Shown piece by piece: positions 15,302-22,169 of a stretch of DNA of 41,601 bases. The position numbers were made by a program, and so were the translations under genes. The notes beneath the pieces are model-generated. The model was not told where the DNA came from. It did no database searches and saw only the letters and a list, made by a program, of their open reading frames with translations. Every line of letters starts with the position of its first letter. The first letter of the stretch is position 1. This DNA is from a virus: positions 1 through 41,601 of IMG/VR virus record IMGVR_UViG_3300017928_000005, one strand, 5' to 3'.

Positions 15302-15517
15302 CTACCTCCTCTCCATCGCGTCGACGACGACGCGCAGGCACTCGACGACCGCCGCGTCCTCGCGCGCCCCGCCGTCGCCCTCGGTGCCGTGCTCGCCCAC
15401 GTGGTCGGCGATGCGGCCGACCTCCTCGGGCGTCATGTAGAGCATCATCGCCTCGACGGCCCGGACCAGCCGGTCCCTCGCCAGCGTCTCGCCCCGGGTC
15501 AACTTGATCCTGGACAT
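15302..15517 (-). CDS. Small helical hypothetical protein (71 aa)
   Basis: ATG 15517 overlaps the upstream stop (TGATG). Nearly all helix: MSRIKLTRGETLARDRLVRA, then MTPEEVGRIADHVGEH and a C-terminal VVECLRVVVDAMERR. Could be a small three-helix bundle. No family recognised. Confidence 0.6.
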   Translation of the reverse strand: MSRIKLTRGETLARDRLVRAVEAMMLYMTPEEVGRIADHVGEHGTEGDGGAREDAAVVECLRVVVDAMERR

Positions 15518-15951
15518 CAGCCGTACCGCTCCTCTCCGAGGAGGGCGAGCTGCAGCAGCACGTCCTCGCGCGCCCCGTCGTGCTCGGGGTCGTCGTACCA
15601 GCCGACGCCCCAGCGCTTGACGCCCTCCTCCCACATCCGGAAGGCCGCCGCGCGGTCGAGCCGGAACCACCGCGGCGGCAGCGGCTCGCCGGCCCGCCAG
15701 ATCGCCTCCACGCGCGCGTCCTCGGTCTCGTCAGGGCACCTGTCGTCACCGTGCTCGTACACCAGCCACCCGAGATCGGGGTCGTGCGCCACCCCGCAGG
15801 CCCAGTACCCGGCGTAGTACGGGCGCCCGAAGATGTCGGGGTGCTGCGTGATGTAGCTGACCCACTGCGGGTCCACCTGCACGGTGAACGTGAAGGTGTG
15901 CGGGATGGTGGCCTGCTGCTGCAGGCCGACCGGTTCGGTGTTCTCCATCAT
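15517..15951 (-). CDS. Conserved phage-type hypothetical protein (144 aa)
   Basis: Two adjacent ATGs (15951 and 15948) follow an AAGGAAC tract; the first is used here. A strand-rich centre (HTFTFTVQVDPQWVSYI, then YYAGYWACGVAHDP) and a C-terminal helix with RMWEEGVKRWGVGWYD match a small conserved protein type seen in phages of high-GC hosts. Function unknown. Lies 14 bases downstream of the 571-aa gene. Confidence 0.7.
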   Translation of the reverse strand: MMENTEPVGLQQQATIPHTFTFTVQVDPQWVSYITQHPDIFGRPYYAGYWACGVAHDPDLGWLVYEHGDDRCPDETEDARVEAIWRAGEPLPPRWFRLDRAAAFRMWEEGVKRWGVGWYDDPEHDGAREDVLLQLALLGEERYG

Positions 15952-15965
15952 CTTGTTCCTTCCTC

Positions 15966-17681
15966 TCAGGCGGCGGACGGCTCGGTGGCCGCCTCCGCGA
16001 GCTTCTTGGCGACGAAGAGGCGCGCCCTGTCGAGGGCGTCCTTGCCCGCGTATTGGCAAGCCCACCCGCCGTCGGCGTGGACGTTGATCGACGCGGTCTC
16101 GACGACCGGCCGGCTGCCCGTCTGCGGGTCCCACGCGCCGTAGGCCTGCCGCACGTCGTACTCGATCCACACGCCGCCGGGGGCGTCGACGACGGTGCGG
16201 TCGGCGCCGCCAGCCCAACCGGGGACCGTGCGCAGCGTCGTCTCGAAGAACGCGTGCGCCCGTACCCTGTCCGCAACAGCCTTGCTCGCCGCGCGCTTGG
16301 CGCCGTCGAGCCGCTTGAACTCCGCCGCCTCCTCGGCGGTCGCCTGGCCGGCGCGCACCCTCTTGCCGAGGGCCTTCCTGACCTCCTCGTCGCGCAGCGC
16401 CTGGTAGGTCGCCTCACTGTAGGGGCGCACCGCGGCGAGCGTCAGGACGGTCTGCTTGGTGCCCTTGTACTCGCCGTGCTCCTTGACGCGCGCCGTGAGG
16501 ACGTACCGCTCGCCCTCGACCATGTCGTCGTCGCCGTCGGGCGCGCCGATGACCTTCGCGCTGCCGCTCGCCTTCCAGGTGAAGACGCAGTCGTCGGCGT
16601 CGCGGAAGAGGAAGCGGTCGACCATGCCCCACGCGGTCTCGAACGAGAAGTGCCGGTCGAGCAGCAGCGCGAAGCTGCGGGTCTCGCCGACCGCGCCGAC
16701 GTGCTCGCTAGGCTTCCTGGCCGCGCGCTCGCGCCTGCGTACCTCCGCCTTCGTGTGCGCCGCGACCATCGAGGCCGCGATCCCGGCCGTCCGGTACTCG
16801 ACGACGCCGCCCTTGGCGACCGCGTGCAGATTCCAGAGGTAGTCGCCGAACCGCTCGCCGCCACTGCCGAGCGACAGGGCCCACTCGAGCGTCGCGGCGG
16901 CGACCGCCCGGTCGGACTCGCTGACGCTCCGGTCGCGCGGGTCCTCGCGGAGCGCGTCGCGCGTCGGCGCGATCCGGTCGAGGGCACGCTCCGCGGTCGA
17001 CTGGCTCGGGCGGTCCGGGACCGCCGACTTCGGCGTCCAGCCGGACTCGCGGATCTCGGCGGCCGCGTGGGCGAGGAACTCGAGCACCGCGAAGACGGAC
17101 CGGCCACCGCCGAACCCCCAGCCGCCCTCGGCGTCCTCGCCCGCCCCCTCGCAGAGGGAGAGGGCCGAGGCGAGCAGCTCCGCGTACGCCGCGAGCGCGT
17201 GGGGGTCGGCGTGGCCGAGGAAGTCGACGAGGCACGAGCTGCCGACCTGCTTCCACTCGCCCGCCTCGCTGACGAGCAGGTACGTGTCGCGGCGCGGGCG
17301 GCGCGACTGGCAGTGGTCGCACACCGGCCCGCGCGTCCGGAAGGTCTCCGGCACGTCCCGCTCGCCCGCGAAGGCGGGGGTGTGGCGCAGGACGTTCGCG
17401 CCGTCCAGGTGCTGCACCGTGGCCGCGAACTCCCAGCCCGCGACGACGGGGCGGGTCCCGATCAGCGTCAGCCGGACGAAGGGGACCAGCCGGACGTCGC
17501 TCCGGTCCGACCCGTCGCCGCGGGGGACCGCGACCTCGCGCTGCTCCACCTCGCCGAGGCTCCAGGTGATGGCGGGGGCGCCGATCTTGGCAGCCCGGCG
17601 GGCGAGGCGCTCCAACTCGGCCACCAGGGCCGGCTTCTTGGAGAGGACCACCGAGAACTCGCGGGTGACGGGCTCGCTCAT
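15966..17681 (-). CDS. Mobile-element protein with Cys cluster and OB-like C-terminus (571 aa)
   Basis: First gene of the leftward operon (ATG 17681). Residues 121-150 carry CDHCQSRRPRRDTYLL and a GSSC motif, a likely zinc site. The C-terminal third has a beta segment ending RVKEHGEYKGTKQTVLT, a sequence style I associate with hypothetical proteins of phages, plasmids and integrative elements; an OB-like fold is inferred. There is no clear Shine-Dalgarno; instead a 14-bp inverted repeat (17692-17705) sits where one would be. Possibly a nucleic-acid-binding early protein. Confidence 0.7.
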   Translation of the reverse strand: MSEPVTREFSVVLSKKPALVAELERLARRAAKIGAPAITWSLGEVEQREVAVPRGDGSDRSDVRLVPFVRLTLIGTRPVVAGWEFAATVQHLDGANVLRHTPAFAGERDVPETFRTRGPVCDHCQSRRPRRDTYLLVSEAGEWKQVGSSCLVDFLGHADPHALAAYAELLASALSLCEGAGEDAEGGWGFGGGRSVFAVLEFLAHAAAEIRESGWTPKSAVPDRPSQSTAERALDRIAPTRDALREDPRDRSVSESDRAVAAATLEWALSLGSGGERFGDYLWNLHAVAKGGVVEYRTAGIAASMVAAHTKAEVRRRERAARKPSEHVGAVGETRSFALLLDRHFSFETAWGMVDRFLFRDADDCVFTWKASGSAKVIGAPDGDDDMVEGERYVLTARVKEHGEYKGTKQTVLTLAAVRPYSEATYQALRDEEVRKALGKRVRAGQATAEEAAEFKRLDGAKRAASKAVADRVRAHAFFETTLRTVPGWAGGADRTVVDAPGGVWIEYDVRQAYGAWDPQTGSRPVVETASINVHADGGWACQYAGKDALDRARLFVAKKLAEAATEPSAA

Positions 17682-17773
17682 GGCCGGACGACGTACTGTA
17701 GTACGCCGTTATTCATCGTGCACCGAAAAGGTTGCGTCTGAATATACCGGAGATACCTTGCGTCTACCCTGTC
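17682..17773. promoter_or_regulatory. Divergent control region between leftward and rightward operons
   Basis: Contains the inverted repeat CGTACT-GT-AGTACG (17692-17705), immediately before the leftward start 17681 and therefore able to occlude initiation. Two direct repeats TTGCGTCT lie 26 bases apart (17732-17739 and 17758-17765). A rightward promoter can be read as TTGCGT (17732) with TACCTT (17754) at 16 bases, which would give a leader of only about 8 bases before ATG 17774. Read leftward, TATATT occurs in the same stretch without a clear -35. The arrangement looks like an early operator region. Confidence 0.55.
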
Positions 17774-18340
17774 ATGGCGACACGATCCGCCCCCGCTGAA
17801 ACAACCGCGACGCGCTTCACTACAAACGACGTGCGCGCGAAGCTCTCCGCCGAGATGGAGAGCGACGAGCCGGACGCCGTCCTCTCCGTCCTCAAGGCCC
17901 ACGACGGCAAGCAGCTCACCAAGCGCCTGCTCGCCAAGCTGCCGGGCGGCGAGGCGCGCTGGCTCATCCACCAGGTCGCCGGCATGACCAAGCTCACCGA
18001 GCGCGACTACCTGCGCAGCGAGGGCCGCCGCGGCACCAGCCTGCTCCTGGCCTACCGGGTCTCGAGCGTCACCGTCGACTCCGCGTGGGTCGAGGACGCG
18101 AACGCGGCCTACTTCGCCGCCCGCCGCGAGCGCAACAGGCTCCGGTCCGTCTGCGCCGCCGAAGCCGCCCTCTGCCAGCAGATGGCCGACGCGCTCACCG
18201 CCTACGCGGCGGCGAAGGCGGCGCTCGACGAGGCCAAGCGCGGGCTCGACTTGCTCACTGAGTACGGCGAGCCGTTCAGCCCCGACCAGTACGACTGGCA
18301 GCGCCTCTGCGGCGCGTACGAAGAAGAGAGGAGACGGTAG
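17774..18340 (+). CDS. Hypothetical protein (188 aa), first rightward gene
   Basis: ATG 17774 is preferred to a TTG 42 bases upstream, because the TTG lies inside the control repeats. There is little Shine-Dalgarno, suggesting a near-leaderless transcript. After a Thr/Ala-rich start the protein has VLSVLKAHDGKQLTKRLLAK and a long helical C-terminal half (ALTAYAAAKAALDEAKRGLD). The early position behind the divergent control region suggests an early-expressed protein. No family recognised. Confidence 0.7.
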   Translation: MATRSAPAETTATRFTTNDVRAKLSAEMESDEPDAVLSVLKAHDGKQLTKRLLAKLPGGEARWLIHQVAGMTKLTERDYLRSEGRRGTSLLLAYRVSSVTVDSAWVEDANAAYFAARRERNRLRSVCAAEAALCQQMADALTAYAAAKAALDEAKRGLDLLTEYGEPFSPDQYDWQRLCGAYEEERRR

Positions 18341-18664
18341 ATGAGATACGTCGTAGTCGCCGCGCACGGCGGCAAGGTCGTGAGGCTGGAGCGCGGCTCC
18401 GTGGTGGGCGCGTTCCTCGCCGCCGCGAGGCTGCGCGAGCTGGGCTACTCCGTCCGGGTGCAGCGCCCGGGCTCGACGTCGCTCGACTGCCCCGCTTGCG
18501 GGCACCTGCACCCGGTCCACTTCGACGAGTTCGCCGGGGTCGACGGCGACGATATCTTCGACTGCCCGGTCGTCGGGCGCGTGGAGTTGACCGCCGTGGA
18601 GATCGCGGGTAGCCGGATCCACCTCCGCGAGGTCGTTTCGATCGCCGTGGAGCGAGCAGAATGA
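18341..18664 (+). CDS. Hypothetical protein (107 aa) with CPACGH motif
   Basis: ATG 18341 follows a clear GAGGAG Shine-Dalgarno within the preceding gene. N-terminal strand-helix unit (MRYVVVAAHGGKVVRLERG), then LDCPACGHLHPVHFDEF and a second IFDCPVVG cysteine. The C-terminal half is strand-rich. Possibly a small zinc protein. The stop overlaps the next ATG (ATGA). Confidence 0.65.
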   Translation: MRYVVVAAHGGKVVRLERGSVVGAFLAAARLRELGYSVRVQRPGSTSLDCPACGHLHPVHFDEFAGVDGDDIFDCPVVGRVELTAVEIAGSRIHLREVVSIAVERAE

Positions 18665-18870
18665 CAGAAGACCAGAGAGAGGCGCTGGTCCAGGTCGGTC
18701 GCGCCGTCGGCAAGCTGCCCGCCACCGAGGCGATCGGGGTCTGCATGGCGGTGATCGCGGCACTCTGGGCGGAGGGCGGTTTCCGGCCCAGCCTCGGCCT
18801 GATCCACGAGCACCTCGACAAGTTCGCCCAGTACGAGGTGGACCGAGCCGCCGAGGGAGGTCGCTCGTGA
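18661..18870 (+). CDS. Small helical hypothetical protein (69 aa)
   Basis: ATG 18661 overlaps the preceding stop, and the GTGA at the end couples it to the next gene. Mostly alpha helical (DQREALVQVGRAVGKLP, then TEAIGVCMAVIAALWAEGG). Shape consistent with a small helical dimer; no family recognised. Confidence 0.6.
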   Translation: MTEDQREALVQVGRAVGKLPATEAIGVCMAVIAALWAEGGFRPSLGLIHEHLDKFAQYEVDRAAEGGRS

Positions 18871-19058
18871 CCCGCCGCCACGCCCAACCCCAGAACGTCC
18901 ACCTGATGGCCCGAGGGGCGCGCGTCACGCGCCTCTGCGGCGCGACGACTGGCGGGTTCGTCCGGCTGAACGCCGACGGCCGCCGGTGGCTCCGCAAGTT
19001 CCTCGCGAGCGGCGGGGGCCTCTGTCCCGAGTGCCGAAAACTCGACGTCACCGGTTGA
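18867..19058 (+). CDS. Small basic protein (63 aa)
   Basis: GTG 18867 overlaps the upstream stop. Basic N-terminus (MTRRHAQPQNVHLM), a TTGGFVRLNADGRRWLRKF middle and a terminal CPECRKLDVTG. The single CPEC pair plus C38 (LCGATT) could bind zinc. Function unknown. Confidence 0.55.
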   Translation: MTRRHAQPQNVHLMARGARVTRLCGATTGGFVRLNADGRRWLRKFLASGGGLCPECRKLDVTG

Positions 19059-19090
19059 ATATCACTGGTGTACACTCCGTCTGTCCCACC

Positions 19091-19627
19091 ATGCGCCGCC
19101 TCCCCCTCGCCACCCTCGCCCTCGCCCTCGCGTGCCTGCTCGGCTACCGCCTCGAGCTGGCCGCGGGTGTCGAGTCCGCCTGCCTCGCCTACGGCTTCGA
19201 CCCGGCGCACCCGACGTTGGCCGGCGCCTTGGTGTCGTTGTTCCTCCACGCGTCCTGGTCGCACTTGCTGGGCAACGTCGTCGTCCTGGTCGCCGCCGGC
19301 TCGCTCGTCGAGCGCGAGGTCGGCTCGCTCCGGTTCGCGCTGATCTACCTCGCAGCCGGTCTCGCAGGTGCCGCCCTGCACGTCGCCGTCGACGCGAACA
19401 CGTTGGTCGGTAACTCGGGGGCGCTCTGCGGACTGCTCGCGGTCGTCGGCGCAATTCGCCCCCGCCTGCTCGGCTTCGCGGCCGGCTTCGTCGGCTGGAA
19501 CGTCTGGCTGGCCTGGTCGGGGACCACCGACAACGTCAGCTTCGCCGCCCACCTCGGTGGTTTTTCTGTCGGGGCCCTGTTCGTCCTGGTCGCGCGGGCG
19601 CGCGGCGGCGTGCTGGAGGCCGCGTGA
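19091..19627 (+). CDS. Rhomboid-family intramembrane serine protease (178 aa)
   Basis: Six hydrophobic segments cover most of the protein. Family landmarks are in the right order: HASWSHLLGN (H53, H58, N62) in the second segment, the catalytic serine in GNSG (S109) and the catalytic histidine in AAHLGG (H154). Rhomboids cleave transmembrane helices in the membrane. The length fits a minimal 6-TM bacterial rhomboid. ATG 19091 is used because the longer frame begins inside the previous gene. It is coupled to the next gene by GTGA. Rhomboid genes are unusual in phage-like genomes. Confidence 0.85.
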   Translation: MRRLPLATLALALACLLGYRLELAAGVESACLAYGFDPAHPTLAGALVSLFLHASWSHLLGNVVVLVAAGSLVEREVGSLRFALIYLAAGLAGAALHVAVDANTLVGNSGALCGLLAVVGAIRPRLLGFAAGFVGWNVWLAWSGTTDNVSFAAHLGGFSVGALFVLVARARGGVLEAA

Positions 19628-19914
19628 GACCCATCGTCGCCCCCAGCACCCTCCGCAAGCGGCAGAGGGCGCTCGACATGCTGCGCGTCGAGTACGCGTG
19701 CCTGCGCCGCACCGCGCTCGCCGTGAAGGCGGTCTGGCGCGCGACCGGCCTCGGCAAGCACCTGCTGCAGCGCGAGGAGGCCACCGGCGCCGCGCTGATG
19801 GCGCGGTACGAGGTCAAGCACGCGGTCGCCTCGCTCGCCCGGCTCGACGTGCAGCCGGGCGGTCGACTGTCGCCGCGGGAGCTGGCCAGGCGGGCCAGCC
19901 GGAGGTCGACATGA
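19624..19914 (+). CDS. Basic helical hypothetical protein (96 aa)
   Basis: GTG 19624 overlaps the rhomboid stop. Strongly basic and helical: STLRKRQRALDMLRVEY, then LAVKAVWRATGLGKHLLQR, then an alanine-rich helix. The basic C-terminus (ELARRASRRST) suggests nucleic-acid or membrane contact. Coupling to the rhomboid gene implies co-expression, not necessarily related function. No family recognised. Confidence 0.6.
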   Translation: MRPIVAPSTLRKRQRALDMLRVEYACLRRTALAVKAVWRATGLGKHLLQREEATGAALMARYEVKHAVASLARLDVQPGGRLSPRELARRASRRST

Positions 19915-20201
19915 CGAAGTGGGAGCCGGTCGAACTCGAGCTGGAGCGCGACGGGTACCTCGCGCGCGTGTCGCGCCAGCTCACCCGCTCCGGCCGGTGG
20001 CGCTGGGCCGTGACGCCCGTGGAGGTCGTCCAGCGGTTCAACCACTCCGTCGTCGAGCACGCCTACGCGCGCGGGTACGCGCGCGGGCGCGATGGCGCCT
20101 GCCGCGCGGCGGAGGCCTCCATCGCAGCGCTCAAGGCAGCCGGTGCCGAACCGGCGAAGGTTCTAGAGAAGGTCCGCAAGCGCATCCCGGGAGGGTCCTG
20201 A
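19911..20201 (+). CDS. Hypothetical protein (96 aa)
   Basis: ATG 19911 overlaps the upstream stop (ATGA). It opens with strands (WEPVELELERDGYLARVS), has a RWRWAVTPVEVVQRF segment and a helical basic end (AYARGYARGRDGACRAAEA). No recognised family. Part of a run of rightward coupled genes. Confidence 0.65.
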   Translation: MTKWEPVELELERDGYLARVSRQLTRSGRWRWAVTPVEVVQRFNHSVVEHAYARGYARGRDGACRAAEASIAALKAAGAEPAKVLEKVRKRIPGGS

Positions 20202-20653
20202 TGATCGGTATCGAAATAACCCTGCGCGCGCTCGCCGCCCGCGCAGAGGCCGACCGCCTCGACCCCGAGGTCCACCGCTGGGCGCGCCGAGCGACCGACG
20301 CTGCGCCCGACGCCCACGGCAAGGTTCGCGCGATCGCCGAGGCGATGCGCTCACAGTTCCACGTGAACTACTGGGACCAGGTGGTTATGGAATCGGAGAA
20401 CTTCGTCAGCTTGGCCAAGCTGGTCGCCACCAGCGACGTCCTCATCGACGCGGAAGACGCGTGCCTGCTCGTCGTCGCCACCGCGCGGAGCGTGGGCATC
20501 CCCTGCCAGTTCGTGGCCGTGCGGTACGGACAGTCGTGGACGTGCTGGCTCGCCTACTTCGCCGCCGGCGAGTGGCACCTCTTCGACCCGACCTCCCAGC
20601 GCCCCGACGCGGAGCCCGACGAGAAGGTCTTCGGGCCGGTACCCGGATCATGA
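20201..20653 (+). CDS. Transglutaminase-like protein lacking catalytic Cys and His (150 aa)
   Basis: Residues 81-131 follow the transglutaminase-like core: an acidic turn, a helix (DACLLVVATARSVGIPCQ), FVAVRYGQS, then CWLAYFAAGEWHLFDPTS. Active members have a catalytic Cys in a GDC turn, a His starting the HVW-type strand, and Asp in the LDPT turn. Here the Cys position is A84 (IDAED), the His position is T114/C115 (SWTC), and only D129 (FDPT) remains. The fold therefore looks preserved but inactive, perhaps a binding protein. ATG 20201 overlaps the upstream stop. Confidence 0.7.
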   Translation: MIGIEITLRALAARAEADRLDPEVHRWARRATDAAPDAHGKVRAIAEAMRSQFHVNYWDQVVMESENFVSLAKLVATSDVLIDAEDACLLVVATARSVGIPCQFVAVRYGQSWTCWLAYFAAGEWHLFDPTSQRPDAEPDEKVFGPVPGS

Positions 20654-20946
20654 CGGACCCTGTCACCTGCCTCCACGGTGCCCTCCCGAACGCCTGCGCG
20701 TTCGCCGGCTGCCACCACTTCGCGCCCGACGGCCCCCGCGACGAGAAGTGGGCGTTCCGTCCAGGCACGACCGACGAGGACGTCGCCGCCGCGCTCGCGG
20801 AGAACGAGGCGCAGCACGCGCGGGCACCCGGCAGCGCGAGCCCGATCCACCTGGTCGTCGACAGGAAGATGCGGGACAGACTCGACGGATCCAGGTGCCC
20901 GACGTGCGCGGGGACGGGGATCCTGAAAAAAGGAGAGCAGGTCTGA
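20650..20946 (+). CDS. Hypothetical Cys/His protein (98 aa)
   Basis: ATG 20650 overlaps the upstream stop (ATGA). An early TCLHGALPNACAFAGCHH cluster has three Cys and His residues, and the C-terminus has CPTCAGTGILKKG, the DnaJ-type knuckle common in small phage proteins. Probably zinc-stabilised. Function unknown. Confidence 0.65.
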   Translation: MTDPVTCLHGALPNACAFAGCHHFAPDGPRDEKWAFRPGTTDEDVAAALAENEAQHARAPGSASPIHLVVDRKMRDRLDGSRCPTCAGTGILKKGEQV

Positions 20947-21377
20947 TGGGCCTCTACAACATGGTGTTCAAGACGAGCCCGCAGATGCCGCTCGTCATGG
21001 CGCTGCTCGAGAGGCAGCCGTCCGACTTCGGCCGCTTCCGCGACGCGTGGGTCGAGAGGGACGACTCGCAGCCGTCGGGCCTGCGGCTCGTCGTCTACAC
21101 CCGCAACGGCGGAGGCAACCGCGCGGAGTGCATGCCGGACTTCGCCGCCGACCCGCTCTACCTATCCGACCGCGACGACGACTACGACTCCACGTACGCG
21201 GTCATCTACTTCCGCGTCCCGGACCCACTACCGCAGTCGCTGCTCGACGCGTGCCCGCCGGAGTTCAACACGCCGGAGACCCTCCTCGCGAAGGTCCGGT
21301 CGGTCGCGCTCGACCCGGTGGACACGCGGGCGCGGTGGGAGAGGGCGATCGAGTCCCTCAAGGGGGCGAAGCCGTGA
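20946..21377 (+). CDS. Conserved phage-type hypothetical protein (143 aa)
   Basis: ATG 20946 is used, with AGGAG shortly upstream. The signature LVVYTRNGGGNR with a later DRDDDYDSTYAVIYF is characteristic of a small protein family widespread in tailed phages whose function I do not know. It begins with MGLYNMVFKTSPQMPLVM, also typical. High confidence that it is a real phage gene; no confidence about role. Confidence 0.8.
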   Translation: MGLYNMVFKTSPQMPLVMALLERQPSDFGRFRDAWVERDDSQPSGLRLVVYTRNGGGNRAECMPDFAADPLYLSDRDDDYDSTYAVIYFRVPDPLPQSLLDACPPEFNTPETLLAKVRSVALDPVDTRARWERAIESLKGAKP

Positions 21378-21523
21378 CGAAGTGGCTCCCGTGGCTGCCG
21401 ATCCTGTTCGTGGCGCTCATCGCCGTCCCCGCGGCGTTCCGCGTGGGCGACCGCGAGGACCCGCTCGGCAGGGGCTTCCGGTCGTTCCGCGAGCGGATGC
21501 GGGGAGGAGGGGCGAAGCGGTGA
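21374..21523 (+). CDS. Small single-pass membrane protein (49 aa)
   Basis: GTG 21374 overlaps the upstream stop. One hydrophobic helix (WLPWLPILFVALIAVPAAF) is followed by a basic cytoplasmic tail (RSFRERMRGGGAKR), predicting N-out/C-in topology. Microproteins like this are common in phage early regions. Function unknown. Confidence 0.6.
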   Translation: MTKWLPWLPILFVALIAVPAAFRVGDREDPLGRGFRSFRERMRGGGAKR

Positions 21524-21912
21524 GCAGGAGGGGCGAGGCGGCGACCGAGCACGAGAGGGCCCTCGCGGCGTTCAAGCGGTTCGCCGCGGCCGGCTACGCG
21601 CGCGAGCGGTTCACGCCGGCACTCTACAAGGCGCTGACCTTCTCGTTCGGGTTCGTCGCGCACTACGACCTCGGCGGGTTCTACGGTGCGCGGTTCGAGA
21701 CGGCCGACCGGCGCGTCACCACTCTTGAGCAGGTCCTAAATTACAACGCTACGTCGCCGTTCGAGATGTCTCTGCGGCAGTACGTGCTGGATGAGGGGCT
21801 GCTCGACGCCGAGCGGCGCCTGGCCGCCGCGCAGCTCGAGGCGCGCGAGCGCGCGGAGCTGGCGCGGCTGAGGGCCAAGTACGAGCCGGCCGAGGAGGAT
21901 ACGCTGCCGTGA
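21520..21912 (+). CDS. Hypothetical protein (130 aa)
   Basis: GTG 21520 overlaps the upstream stop; the GGAGGAGG tract just upstream makes it a strong start. Helical N-terminus (HERALAAFKRFAAAGY), a strand-rich centre (FSFGFVAHYDLGGFYGARF) and a C-terminal coiled-coil-like helix (RRLAAAQLEARERAELAR). No named family recognised. Confidence 0.65.
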   Translation: MSRRGEAATEHERALAAFKRFAAAGYARERFTPALYKALTFSFGFVAHYDLGGFYGARFETADRRVTTLEQVLNYNATSPFEMSLRQYVLDEGLLDAERRLAAAQLEARERAELARLRAKYEPAEEDTLP

Positions 21913-22064
21913 AGACCGCCAGACGAAGAGGGAATCGGCTGCCGTCCTACGATCTACTGGCCGCCGCCGAGTCGGTGTCCCGCGGCTTTTCGCCGTCAGC
22001 AGCCTTGTGGAATCACCTTGCGCATGATGCAGCATCTTGCTACAAGATGACACGACCCTCGTAG
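21909..22064 (+). CDS. Possible small protein (51 aa) ending inside the tRNA gene
   Basis: GTG 21909 overlaps the upstream stop (GTGA), the usual coupling in this operon, and the frame stays open to a TAG at 22062-22064 within tRNA position 8. The product is basic at the start (KTARRRGNRLPSYDLLAAAE) and otherwise helical. The tRNA promoter lies inside it. It may be a genuine terminal gene or simply open sequence; composition does not settle this. Confidence 0.35.
   Translation: MKTARRRGNRLPSYDLLAAAESVSRGFSPSAALWNHLAHDAASCYKMTRPS
22018..22046 (+). promoter_or_regulatory. Sigma70-like promoter for the tRNA
   Basis: TTGCGC at 22018-22023 and TACAAG at 22041-22046, separated by exactly 17 bases, place a start site about 7-9 bases before the tRNA 5' end at 22055. 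The -35 box resembles the TTGCGT of the divergent control region at 17732. This allows the tRNA and the downstream 699-aa gene to be transcribed independently of the upstream operon. Confidence 0.55.
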
Positions 22065-22127
22065 CTCAGTTGGAAGAGCACCGGTATACGGAACCGGAGG
22101 TCCCTCGTTCGAGCCGAGGCGATGGTC
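22055..22127 (+). tRNA. tRNA-Arg (anticodon ACG)
   Basis: Cloverleaf: acceptor ACCCTCG/CGATGGT (22055-22061 with 22120-22126; pair 4-69 is a C/T mismatch), D-stem GCTC/GAGC, anticodon stem CCGGT/ACCGG with loop ATACGGA giving anticodon ACG, variable AGGTC, T-stem CCTCG/CGAGG with loop TTCGAGC. Discriminator C; CCA is not encoded. G37 is unusual for Arg-ACG (commonly A). It would supplement decoding of CGN arginine codons, frequent in this GC-rich sequence. It has its own promoter upstream. Confidence 0.85.
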
Positions 22128-22169
22128 CCGAGTAGCCGACACAAGTTCGGCCTCGTCGTGGAGGAAGTG

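Noticed and set aside
13237-19090. A shared promoter motif GAATAT near 13250, 17740 and 19057
   Set aside because: The three sites do not share -35/-10 spacing, and the first is inside coding sequence of a conserved frame; similarity is too weak.
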